Below are positions 1 through 6,900 of a DNA stretch of 7,875 nt, piece by piece. The notes beneath the pieces were generated by a model. The model worked only from the letters and a program-made list of their open reading frames with translations. It was not told where the DNA came from and did no database searches. How positions within the stretch are numbered: position 1 is the first letter of the stretch; each line of letters begins with the position of its first letter. Origin of the DNA: Oscillospiraceae bacterium (lineage in GTDB: Bacteria > Bacillota > Clostridia > Oscillospirales > Acutalibacteraceae); assembly GCA_902795765.1 (NCBI GenBank), contig CADBMQ010000233.1, positions 1 through 7,875 of the forward strand. The letters are read 5' to 3'. The position numbers were made by a program, and so were the translations under genes.

Positions 1-16
1 GTTCACGCATTGTCAC
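1..16 (-). CDS. 5' end of a divergent gene running off the left edge (first codons only)
   Basis: Read on the minus strand, a GGAGGTG ribosome binding site (plus-strand 23-29) sits six bases before a GTG codon (16-14). The codons after it encode M-T-M-R-E and then leave the window. An ATG two codons in (10-8) is the alternative start, but its spacing from the Shine-Dalgarno is longer (12 nt). A promoter with good -10 and -35 boxes lies just upstream. Five residues cannot identify a product. An N-terminus of the form (M)TMRE is common in LacI-family repressors, which often sit divergently from a transporter and bind palindromes between the two promoters, and a palindrome is present here. That is a weak inference only. 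Confidence is for a gene starting here, not for its function. Confidence 0.6.
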
Positions 17-38
17 GGCACTCACCTCCGTTGACTTT

Positions 39-66
39 ATTATAACACAACTGCGAAAATAATCAA
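39..66 (-). promoter_or_regulatory. Sigma-A-type promoter of the leftward gene
   Basis: On the minus strand, TTGATT (-35, plus-strand 61-66) is separated by 16 bp from TATAAT (-10, plus-strand 39-44). The -10 is a consensus match. It lies 9 bp upstream of the GGAGGTG ribosome binding site of the divergent gene, so the 5' leader would be short. Confidence 0.65.
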
Positions 67-70
67 CAAA

Positions 71-91
71 TTTACGAAAACTTTTCGTAAA
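71..91. promoter_or_regulatory. Perfect inverted repeat between two divergent promoters, candidate operator
   Basis: TTTACGAAAA (71-80), a single C (81) and TTTTCGTAAA (82-91) form a perfect 10-bp inverted repeat. It starts 4 bp beyond the -35 box of the leftward promoter and ends 8 bp before the -35 box of the rightward promoter, where a dimeric regulator could control both. A second, shorter palindrome, AAACGTTT (89-96), overlaps its right end and has the central CG typical of LacI-family operators. The regulator is not identified from this sequence. Confidence 0.5.
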
Positions 92-99
92 CGTTTCGC

Positions 100-128
100 T
101 TGACGAACGAATTGCCCGATGATATAAT
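100..128 (+). promoter_or_regulatory. Sigma-A-type promoter of the first EamA transporter gene
   Basis: TTGACG (100-105) and a consensus TATAAT (123-128) are separated by exactly 17 bp. The expected transcription start near 135 would leave a leader of about 20 nt holding the AAAGGAG ribosome binding site at 138-144. Confidence 0.8.
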
Positions 129-154
129 CTGCCTATCAAAGGAGTTGATTTTTC

Positions 155-1033
155 GTGGGTACATTATTTATCAGTATAATTCTTTTAATGAGAGTGGTGC
201 AAGTCTATTTCTCGAAAAAGACAAGCACACTTTTCCCGACTTCATTCACAGGTCGAATGAAATACATAGCAATTTCAAACGGCATTTCGTCACTTCCCGC
301 ACTCGTGCTTTTCGTGATTTCTATGGTCGGTGGTGGCACTGCCGACTTGCAGACAGTTTTAATCGGTCTGTTGTCGGGTGTTGCACTCGCTTGTGCGTCA
401 CTTTGCGGTCAGCTTGCGTTGCAGAGTGGCACAGTCGTTATGAACATCGTCTTCTCAACCGCAGGATTGATTGTTCCGTGCATCGCAGGTGTGTTCTTCT
501 TCAACGAACCTATGTCCGTTTTGCAATGGTGTGCAATCGCCGTTTTTATCGTTGCTTCGCTTCTCCTCGCAAGTTCGTCAAAGCAGTCCAACTCGAAATT
601 CTCGTATAAAACTGTGCTTTTGTGCATTGGCTCGTTCCTGTTCAACGGTGCGACTATGCTCTGCCAAAAGTGGCTGACATTCACAAATCCAAATGCGAAC
701 ATCTCGCTTTTCTCGTTTGCGACCTTCGCAATCCCTGCCATTGTCGCAACTTTGATTTTCTCGCTCGGACAGATGAAAGGCACAAAAGAAACTCTCAACA
801 ACAAAATCTATCTTCCGATTTTGTTACTCGCAGTTGCACTTTTCATCATCAACCAACTCGCAACTGCCGCCACAAACTACGTTTCTTCCGCAGTTTTGTT
901 TGCGCTTATCAACGGCGGTCACACGATAATTGCTACAATCATTTCGGCAATCTTCTTCAAAGAAAAAATAACAGTCAAATCGCTTTGCGGTCTGATTTTG
1001 GGAATAGGCTCACTACTGATAATCAAAATTTAA
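155..1033 (+). CDS. EamA/DMT-superfamily transporter, substrate unknown
   Basis: This 292-residue integral membrane protein is almost certainly a drug/metabolite transporter of the EamA type. These move small metabolites across the cytoplasmic membrane; the substrate cannot be read from the sequence. The GTG start at 155 is chosen because AAAGGAG lies 10 nt upstream, just after a strong promoter. About ten hydrophobic segments can be drawn, for example near residues 38-58, 67-88, 93-115, 121-140, 152-170, 183-204, 218-239, 243-266 and 273-291, with a first one near 3-18. The two-fold EamA repeat shows in its matching half-ends: FFFNEP (114-119) plus a final helix closes the first half, and IFFKEK (266-271) plus a final helix closes the second. 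The segment 141-150 is a polar linker between halves. The gene appears monocistronic, with its own promoter upstream and an intrinsic terminator 20 bp after the stop codon. The candidate operator at 71-91 suggests regulation together with the divergent gene. Confidence 0.88.
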   Translation: MGTLFISIILLMRVVQVYFSKKTSTLFPTSFTGRMKYIAISNGISSLPALVLFVISMVGGGTADLQTVLIGLLSGVALACASLCGQLALQSGTVVMNIVFSTAGLIVPCIAGVFFFNEPMSVLQWCAIAVFIVASLLLASSSKQSNSKFSYKTVLLCIGSFLFNGATMLCQKWLTFTNPNANISLFSFATFAIPAIVATLIFSLGQMKGTKETLNNKIYLPILLLAVALFIINQLATAATNYVSSAVLFALINGGHTIIATIISAIFFKEKITVKSLCGLILGIGSLLIIKI

Positions 1034-1052
1034 AAACTACATAAAAATATTT

Positions 1053-1083
1053 AACTGACTTCATTATTTGAAGTCAGTTTTTT
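1053..1083 (+). terminator. Intrinsic terminator after the first transporter gene
   Basis: AACTGACTTCA (1053-1063) pairs perfectly with TGAAGTCAGTT (1069-1079) around a 5-nt loop. The 3' arm runs into six T residues (1078-1083). It lies 20 bp after the stop codon and is followed within 2 bp by the -35 box of the pyruvate kinase promoter. Confidence 0.9.
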
Positions 1084-1084
1084 C

Positions 1085-1113
1085 TTGATATTTCAATAAA
1101 AAAGTGGTATATT
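1085..1113 (+). promoter_or_regulatory. Sigma-A-type promoter of pyk
   Basis: TTGATA (1085-1090) and TATATT (1108-1113) are 17 bp apart. They lie directly after the preceding terminator and about 33 bp before the chosen pyk start codon. The ribosome binding site AAAAGGA (1131-1137) follows. Confidence 0.75.
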
Positions 1114-1145
1114 ATTTAATAAACATTCAAAAAAGGAATGATTTT

Positions 1146-2573
1146 ATGAGAAAAACCAAAATTATTTGTACATTAGGCCCTGCGACTGATGACGAAAACG
1201 TTTTGCGTGATATGATGCTTGCGGGTATGAACGTTGCTCGTGTCAATTTTTCGCACTCAACTCACGAAGAGCATCTTAAACGCATTGAAGTTGTCAAAAG
1301 ACTGCGTCGTGAGATGAATTTGCCTGTTGCTTTACTTGCAGATACAAAAGGTCCTGAAATTCGTATTGGTCAGTTCAAAACCAAAAGTGTGACGCTCACA
1401 GAGGGACAGACCTTTACCCTTACAACTCGTCAACTAATTGGCGACACAAACATTGTATCGGTTAGTTTCAACGGCTTGCCGTCTGACGTTTCTCGTGGCA
1501 CTCACATCTTGATTGATGACGGACTTATTGATATGGTGGTCGAGTCGGTAACAACAACCGACATCAACTGCACAGTTGTCAATGGTGGCGAAATCTCGGC
1601 TCGTAAGGGCGTGAACGTCCCGAACGTCAGTCTTTCGATGCCGTATATGAGCGCTAACGATCGTGCCGACATTCGCTTCGCAGTTGAAAACGATTTCGAC
1701 TTCATTGCCGCTTCGTTCGTTAGAAGTGACCGTGATGTTAAGTTAATTAAAGAGGAACTTGCTCGACATAACTGCCATGACATTCGCATTATCTCGAAAA
1801 TCGAGAGCCGTGACGGTGTTGTCAATGCAGACGCAATTTTGCGTGAATCGGACGGCCTTATGGTTGCTCGTGGCGATATGGGTGTTGAAATTCCGTTCGA
1901 GGAAATTCCGATTATCCAAAAGGCGCTTATCAAAAAGGCATATCTCGCAGGTAAACAGGTTATAACTGCGACTCAAATGCTCGATTCTATGATGAAAAAT
2001 CCTCGCCCGACTCGTGCGGAGATTACGGATGTTGCCAATGCGATTTATGACGGCACTTCTGCCATTATGCTTTCGGGCGAAACTGCGGCTGGTAAGTACC
2101 CCGTTGATTCGGTCAAGACAATGGCTCGAATTGCCGAGGTCACAGAGCAGGATATCGACTATAAAAAGCGTTTCCGTGCGACAATCCACGAGGATTTATA
2201 CAACGTGACTGACGCTATTTCCCACGCAACTTGCGCTGCAGCTCACGATTTGGACGCTGCTGCTATCGTTACTGTTACAAAATCGGGTGGCACTGCTCGT
2301 ATGATTTCAAAATATCGTCCGCAAGTCGGCATAATCGGTTGTTCGCCCAACAAAAAGACTGTTCGCCAAATGAATATGTCGTGGGGTATAACTCCGTTGC
2401 TTGTCGAGGAAAAGACGAATACCGATGATTTGATGGCTCACACAATTACAACCGCTCACAATATGGGACTTCTACACGATGGCGACCTTGCCGTTATTAC
2501 TGCCGGTGTTCCGATTGGCAAAAGCGGTACAACAAATATGATTAAAATCCATGTTGTCGGCGAAAATTACTAA
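1146..2573 (+). CDS. pyk: Pyruvate kinase (475 residues), predicted K+-dependent type
   Basis: Pyruvate kinase transfers phosphate from phosphoenolpyruvate to ADP, giving pyruvate and ATP, the last step of glycolysis; it is cytoplasmic and usually tetrameric. The start at ATG 1146 has AAGGA 8 nt upstream and gives the normal N-terminus KTKIICTLGPA. A frame opening at GTG 1104 is rejected because that codon lies against the -10 box. Visible motifs are ARVNFSHS (31-38, substrate Arg and K+ ligands), LADTKGPEIR (64-73), the family signature IISKIESRDGV (215-225) with catalytic Lys218 and metal ligand Glu220, VARGDMGVE (240-248) with metal ligand Asp244, TATQMLDSM (274-282) and PTRAEITDVANAIYDG (288-303). 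Glu71 in DTKGPEIR is the residue that marks K+-dependent enzymes; K+-independent ones carry Lys there. The B domain spans about 72-165 and the allosteric C domain about 350-475. The extra C-terminal PEP-utiliser domain of Bacillus-type enzymes is absent. No broken or missing catalytic residue was seen. The 3' end overlaps the next gene. Confidence 0.97.
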   Translation: MRKTKIICTLGPATDDENVLRDMMLAGMNVARVNFSHSTHEEHLKRIEVVKRLRREMNLPVALLADTKGPEIRIGQFKTKSVTLTEGQTFTLTTRQLIGDTNIVSVSFNGLPSDVSRGTHILIDDGLIDMVVESVTTTDINCTVVNGGEISARKGVNVPNVSLSMPYMSANDRADIRFAVENDFDFIAASFVRSDRDVKLIKEELARHNCHDIRIISKIESRDGVVNADAILRESDGLMVARGDMGVEIPFEEIPIIQKALIKKAYLAGKQVITATQMLDSMMKNPRPTRAEITDVANAIYDGTSAIMLSGETAAGKYPVDSVKTMARIAEVTEQDIDYKKRFRATIHEDLYNVTDAISHATCAAAHDLDAAAIVTVTKSGGTARMISKYRPQVGIIGCSPNKKTVRQMNMSWGITPLLVEEKTNTDDLMAHTITTAHNMGLLHDGDLAVITAGVPIGKSGTTNMIKIHVVGENY

Positions 2574-3432
2574 CAACGGTGCAAAGGCTCTGTTTTGCCT
2601 GACGATGCTCGTTTTCGGCACGGTTGGCATTGTTCGTGTCAATCTGCCGTTTCCGTCGTCGTTTATCGCACTCGCTCGTGCGTTGATTGCGTGTATCGTT
2701 ATCTCGATTATTCTTCTAATAAAACGAGAACGGCTCGATAAATCCGTCATTCGCACATCACTTCCCGTTCTGTGCATTTCGGGTGTGGTCATTGGTGCGA
2801 ACTGGATCACCCTTTTCGAGGCTTATCGCTACACATCAGTTGCGACTGCCACTCTCTGCTACTATATGGCGCCCGTTTTTGTGATTTTTCTGTCGCCCAT
2901 CGTTCTCCACGAACGGCTGACGATGAAAAAACTTATTTGCGCAGGTGTTGCGGTTGCAGGTATGGTGCTTGTTTCAGGTGTTCTCGGTGGTGGAGATGTG
3001 AGTTTTATCGGACTTGCGTTCGCTCTGTCTTCGGCGGTGCTTTATACAAGTGTCATCTTGATGAACAAACGCATTTCAAATGTTCCACCACTCACTCGAA
3101 CGCTTATGCAGATGCTTTCGGCAACGATTACGCTTTTGCCGTATACACTACTGACCGAAAATGTTGCTAACTTCGAATTCACAATGCCGTCAGTTGGTTT
3201 GCTACTCGTTCTCGGTGCTTTTCACACAGGTGTTGCATACGTAATCTACTTCGGAACAATGCGCAAACTAACTGCACAATCGGTTGCACTATTCTCGTAC
3301 ATAGACCCTGCTTCTGCGGTCATTATGTCTGCCGTTGTTTTGGGTGAGTCGCTTAGTTTTGCAACAATAATTGGCGCTATATTGATACTCGGTGCAACTA
3401 TTATTAGCGAACTAAACTTCAAGAAAAAATAA
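2551..3432 (+). CDS. EamA/DMT-superfamily transporter overlapping the end of pyk
   Basis: This 293-residue membrane protein has the classic ten-helix, two-repeat EamA layout. The first half contains NWITLFEAYRYTSVATAT (84-101), a tyrosine/proline-containing helix and HERLT (120-124), followed by a glycine-rich helix (127-146). The second half contains GVAYVIYFGTMRKL (227-240), a matching SYIDPASAVIMS segment (249-260) and GESLS (265-269), followed by the final helix (270-286). The C-terminus is short and lysine-rich (KKK), as expected for a cytoplasmic end. The ATG at 2551 lies 23 bp inside pyk, has no recognisable Shine-Dalgarno and leaves a normal short N-terminal tail before helix 1. Translation is therefore probably coupled to pyk. 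An ATG at 2605 would cut into helix 1 and is less likely. The substrate is unknown. It is only distantly similar to the transporter at 155-1033, so it is not a recent duplicate. Confidence 0.9.
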   Translation: MLSAKITNNGAKALFCLTMLVFGTVGIVRVNLPFPSSFIALARALIACIVISIILLIKRERLDKSVIRTSLPVLCISGVVIGANWITLFEAYRYTSVATATLCYYMAPVFVIFLSPIVLHERLTMKKLICAGVAVAGMVLVSGVLGGGDVSFIGLAFALSSAVLYTSVILMNKRISNVPPLTRTLMQMLSATITLLPYTLLTENVANFEFTMPSVGLLLVLGAFHTGVAYVIYFGTMRKLTAQSVALFSYIDPASAVIMSAVVLGESLSFATIIGAILILGATIISELNFKKK

Positions 3433-3515
3433 TTACACACTCACAAATCAGAGTTTTAAAAGAAAATGTCTAGATACACTAAAATAGTAGATACCACAAA
3501 AAAGTAAATACACTA

Positions 3516-3548
3516 AAAAATAGTGGTAGATTTTCTACCACTATTTTT
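3516..3548. terminator. Strong, probably bidirectional terminator after the pyk-transporter pair
   Basis: Arms AAAAATAGTGGTAGA (3516-3530) and TCTACCACTATTTTT (3534-3548) pair perfectly over 15 bp around a 3-nt loop. The 3' arm ends in a T run for plus-strand transcripts. The A run of the 5' arm gives a T run for minus-strand transcripts, so it may also stop leftward transcription. It lies 83 bp after the transporter stop codon, and no gene was seen in 3433-3515. Confidence 0.85.
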
Positions 3549-3574
3549 ATTCAATGTTTTATTTTTAATAGCAG

Positions 3575-3603
3575 AAAAAGAGCAGACATAAAGTCTGCTC
3601 TTT
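3575..3603 (-). terminator. Intrinsic terminator of the leftward small-protein gene
   Basis: AAAGAGCAGAC (3577-3587) and GTCTGCTCTTT (3593-3603) form a perfect 11-bp stem with a 5-nt loop. Read on the minus strand, the stem is followed by five T residues (plus-strand A run 3575-3579). It lies 34 bp after the stop codon of the 55-residue protein gene. Confidence 0.85.
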
Positions 3604-3637
3604 GCTTTTGGCTTTTCTCCAATAAACTTGGGGGATA

Positions 3638-3805
3638 TTACCAATCGTTGCCCCAGTCCATGCCGCTATCGTCCTGCCAGTCGTCAGCGGGCTTGGAACT
3701 ACCTTCGTCATCCCATTCGTCGTGGCTGCCTGTGATGATATCACCAAAGCCCCACAAACTAAAATCAACTATATCAAGTTCAGGAGATTCATAAATTTCT
3801 TTCAT
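3638..3805 (-). CDS. Small acidic, Trp-rich protein of 55 residues, function unknown; leader-like N-terminus
   Basis: The ATG at 3805-3803 is chosen because AGGAGGAG (plus-strand 3813-3820) sits 7 nt upstream, an almost ideal ribosome binding site. The frame stays open to a TTG or ATG further upstream, but that extension crosses the ribosome binding site and the -10 box. The protein has two parts. Residues 1-27 include KEIYESPELDIVDF and end in GDIITGS. Residues 28-55 are a hydrophilic tail with a strong excess of Asp and Glu and Trp at 31, 43, 51 and 55. In total I count 17 acidic and 2 Lys residues, 5 Trp and no Cys. Many gut Firmicutes and Bacteroidetes encode unnamed small proteins opening with a similar K-x-Y-E-x-P-x-(L/I)-x-(V/I) motif and a D-(I/V)-(I/L)-T element; their role is not established. 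The Y-x-x-P-x-L motif also resembles lasso-peptide leaders, but no modification gene is visible here. It has its own promoter and terminator and follows the giant surface-protein gene in the same direction. Confidence 0.8.
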   Translation of the reverse strand: MKEIYESPELDIVDFSLWGFGDIITGSHDEWDDEGSSKPADDWQDDSGMDWGNDW

Positions 3806-3843
3806 TAAATTACTCCTCCTTAATAAAAATCTACTTTGTATAT

Positions 3844-3872
3844 ATAATATCATAAAACCGTTACTAATTCAA
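3844..3872 (-). promoter_or_regulatory. Sigma-A-type promoter of the 55-residue protein gene
   Basis: On the minus strand, TTGAAT (-35, plus-strand 3867-3872) and TATTAT (-10, plus-strand 3844-3849) are separated by exactly 17 bp. The predicted transcript would start near 3837, about 17 nt before the AGGAGGAG ribosome binding site. The small gene therefore need not depend on transcription of the large gene upstream. Confidence 0.7.
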
Positions 3873-3900
3873 CTGTTATATTCAATTTCTACTTTTTCCC

Positions 3901-3933
3901 TACAATCTGCGTGAAAACATCACGCAGATTGTA
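3901..3933 (-). other. Perfect 14-bp hairpin just after the giant gene, without a U run
   Basis: TACAATCTGCGTGA (3901-3914) and TCACGCAGATTGTA (3920-3933) pair perfectly around a 5-nt loop. It lies 26 bp past the stop codon of the giant gene. On the minus strand the bases after the stem are GGGAAAAAG, so the U run of a standard intrinsic terminator is missing. On the plus strand only a broken T run follows. It could be a weak or factor-assisted terminator, a 3'-end stabiliser of the mRNA, or a protein-binding palindrome upstream of the next promoter (28 bp from its -35 box). Confidence 0.6.
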
Positions 3934-3959
3934 AATTTTATACAAATTAACGAGAAGCA

Positions 3960-6900
3960 TTATCTTGCTGCGTATTCAGCAGCTGAAAGACCGTATGCCC
4001 AAACGTACTTAACGAGTTCGCTAAGATACAATGCACCTTCGTCACGCATAAAGTCACTATTCCACTTATTGTAGATGTACTTAGCAATATTGTAATTAGA
4101 AGATGTAGAGATTGTTCTTGCTTTACCGCCTGTGTAACCAACCTGATAAGTAGTGTCTGCAAGATTTGTAATATTCTTAGCGTCAATGCCACGAACATAA
4201 ACTACATAACCGAGAAGTGTCTTGCTTTCGTCTTCCGACCACGGTCTATCGAGCGAAGTATCACGAACGATGCTTTCACCGATTACAAGCGGAATCTTTT
4301 CGCCGTTGATAGAGATATACAAGCCCGGAACTACTGACAAGTCAGATGTTGCAAGAATCTTGAAGCGGACGTTAGTTGAGTTTTCAAGTGCAAGTGCAGC
4401 ACCACTCCAAATTACACGTTTAACGTCAACGCTTGTGCCGAATTCAGCAACGTGCTTACCTTCGGACCACGGAGCATCGAGTGAAGCAATTTCAGTAGGC
4501 TCCATCTCAACACCTGCATTAATAACAACTTGATCAGCCAAATTATCAAGACCATGACCGATATACTTCTGAGCAGCAGTACCATATTCAATGATATCAG
4601 AAACCAACCGTTTAAGCGTACTATCGCTTGCATAAGTAGAATCCCTAAGAATATCAATAGCATAATCGGTAACTGAATAAAGATCGGTTGATGTTGTCAT
4701 TTCATCCTCATGATCATATATTGCTTTGATTGTAGCAGTAATATCGTCTGCCATTTCGTAAGCATAGTTGATATTTTCTGTAAAGATGAAATATGTGCCA
4801 TCATCAACAGCGTTAGCAAATGTGAGGTTCTGAGTTTTGCCGTTGATAGCAAATTTTACAGTCATTCCGTCTGTTTTGTAGAATGTTTCTGTGAAAATTT
4901 CTTTCGGGAGCTTATACTGAATTGAAATGTTGTTAGCCAATACGAGAGCATGTGCTTTAACTTTCAAATCAGGACGAGTTGTGTAGATTTCAGATACACC
5001 AACATCGATTGTAGCTGCAACATCAGTTGTAACGCTATAATTGATTGACTGAATGTTTTTAAGTGTACCGTCAGAATTTACAAACCAACTGTCGGCGAGA
5101 ACAAGTTCAACATCCTTATCCTCATTGCTTGCGAAAACATATTCCGACATAACATGCTCAGTTGCATCGCCTACATAAGTGATGGATACTCTTGCTGTTG
5201 CTGTAACAGCAGTTGCTTCATCGTTACGAGAAACTTTAATTGCAATTTTGCCTGAACCGTTTCTTGCAGCTACGATAACATTTGCCAAATCGCCAAGAGC
5301 TGTCGGGTCAGCGGATGTGCCACTGTGTGAACCCTTGAACAACTGTGCTTTTACGTTTGTTACATTGTACTGATAACCCGATGACGGAGCAGAGTCAATC
5401 CACAAAGTGTGATATTTCTCTTGACCAAGTGTAGAATTATCAGAAGTGAAGAACTTGAAGTTCTCTACAACATTTGAAGCATAAGGTGTGCTACCATTAG
5501 TTGCTGTTACTTCTGTATTCTTAGCATTCCATTTTGCAGTTGCAATTTCGCCTGACGAAATGAAGCCGTGGTCTGAATAGTCACGAGAAGAGTCAGCCTC
5601 GTACCACATCGAACCGTACCATGTACCGCCTGCACCACCGAATCCGTTACCGTATTCGATACCTGCGGCATTGTTTACAGCGCCTGTAACAGGGAACGCA
5701 CGAGATTGTGTAGTGTTTGATACGAATGTGATTACATCGTGATCGCCTGAGCCATCTTTGTAACCGATGTTATTCAACCAAACATAATACATTTCCTTAG
5801 CGGTCGAACTGTTAAGATCTATATCAACCTTAACTTTCTTAACTGAAACGCCATCCGGAATCGGAATTTCGTATGTTGCCCAGTCTTTTGTGAGAGAATC
5901 CATTCTTTTCGATGCTACAACGTTGCTGCCTGCGTCGATGAGTGAAACAGTTGCGTTGTAGAAAGAAGGCATAGAAGATTTAAGGTCAATGTATGCGCTT
6001 GTTGCACCAGCCGGAGCGTTCAAGTTGTAATACAATGTGTTAGTTGTGCCTGCTGCGTTGATATTTGTACGAAGTACCATATCGATCTGAGGATCTTTGT
6101 ATTTATACACGTCAGAAATAACGATGTTCAATACACCGCCACCGAAACGGAAGTTAAAGTCTGTACCCGGTGTGCCACCCAAAGCGCTCCACGGCAAGAT
6201 AACAACTGTACTCTGACCTACGCCAGGAATACCAAAGTTTGGTGACCATGAATCTGATTTTGTTGCAAATGAAATTTGGTCTGCTGTATTGCCTTCCAAA
6301 GCTGTAACACGAAGCATTACGCCTTCATAAGTTTCAGGTGTATATTGATGTCCCCATGTGTTGATAGACAATCCGCCTGTACCGGTCATTGGAAGTACTG
6401 CATTCAATGAGTTTACATGCATACCATAGTCGCCAAAATAGGTAGCTGAACTATAACCAACTGCTGCCTGCCAGTGGCTATAAAAGTCATCCTCTGTATA
6501 ACCGTCGGTAGTTTTCATACCGTGAGTACCGCTACTTTGGTTACCATTTTCATACAACTTTTTCCAGCTATGCACCAATTCATACGATTTTGCAGGAGGA
6601 ACAAATGCACCAGGCATTGCTTCCGAGTGCGGATCTGCATCGTTGCTGACAACTGTCAAATCGCCGTCCCAACCCCAGAAGTGATGACGAAGCTGAGCCA
6701 AACGATAACAGTCGCTATCCTTAGAACATTTTCTACATGTTGCATCGTAAGTTGAGTGCAAGTATTCATTTTCAAAATCGTAGCTTACCAATTTATTGCT
6801 CGATGAATCCTTCAAATAGATATCATCAAGATAGAATACTGTATCACTGTCAACTGCTGGGAAAAATACACCAAATGCAGCACTTTTAGAGCTATCTTCA

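Noticed and set aside
100..609. Open frame of 169 codons on the plus strand overlapping the first transporter.
   Set aside because: It starts inside the -35 box of the promoter and is in another frame from the clear membrane protein. Its Arg/Cys-rich translation is typical of an out-of-frame shadow.
1104..1145. N-terminal extension of pyruvate kinase by 14 residues from a GTG at 1104.
   Set aside because: The GTG lies just before and against the -10 box, so it would not be transcribed. ATG 1146 has a well-spaced ribosome binding site and gives the usual family N-terminus.
3806..3853. Longer version of the 55-residue protein, starting upstream at 3853.
   Set aside because: The extension would translate through the AGGAGGAG ribosome binding site and the -10 box. 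The ATG at 3805 is ideally placed.
3901..3933. Standard intrinsic terminator for the giant gene.
   Set aside because: The hairpin is perfect, but the minus-strand sequence after it lacks a U run, so it is recorded only as a hairpin of uncertain role.
4412..4663. Hydrophobic 83-codon minus-strand frame overlapping the 3' part of the giant gene, considered as a small membrane protein.
   Set aside because: It is out of frame inside a long conserved-looking coding region, with no ribosome binding site seen, and it overlaps the repeat-containing reading frame completely.
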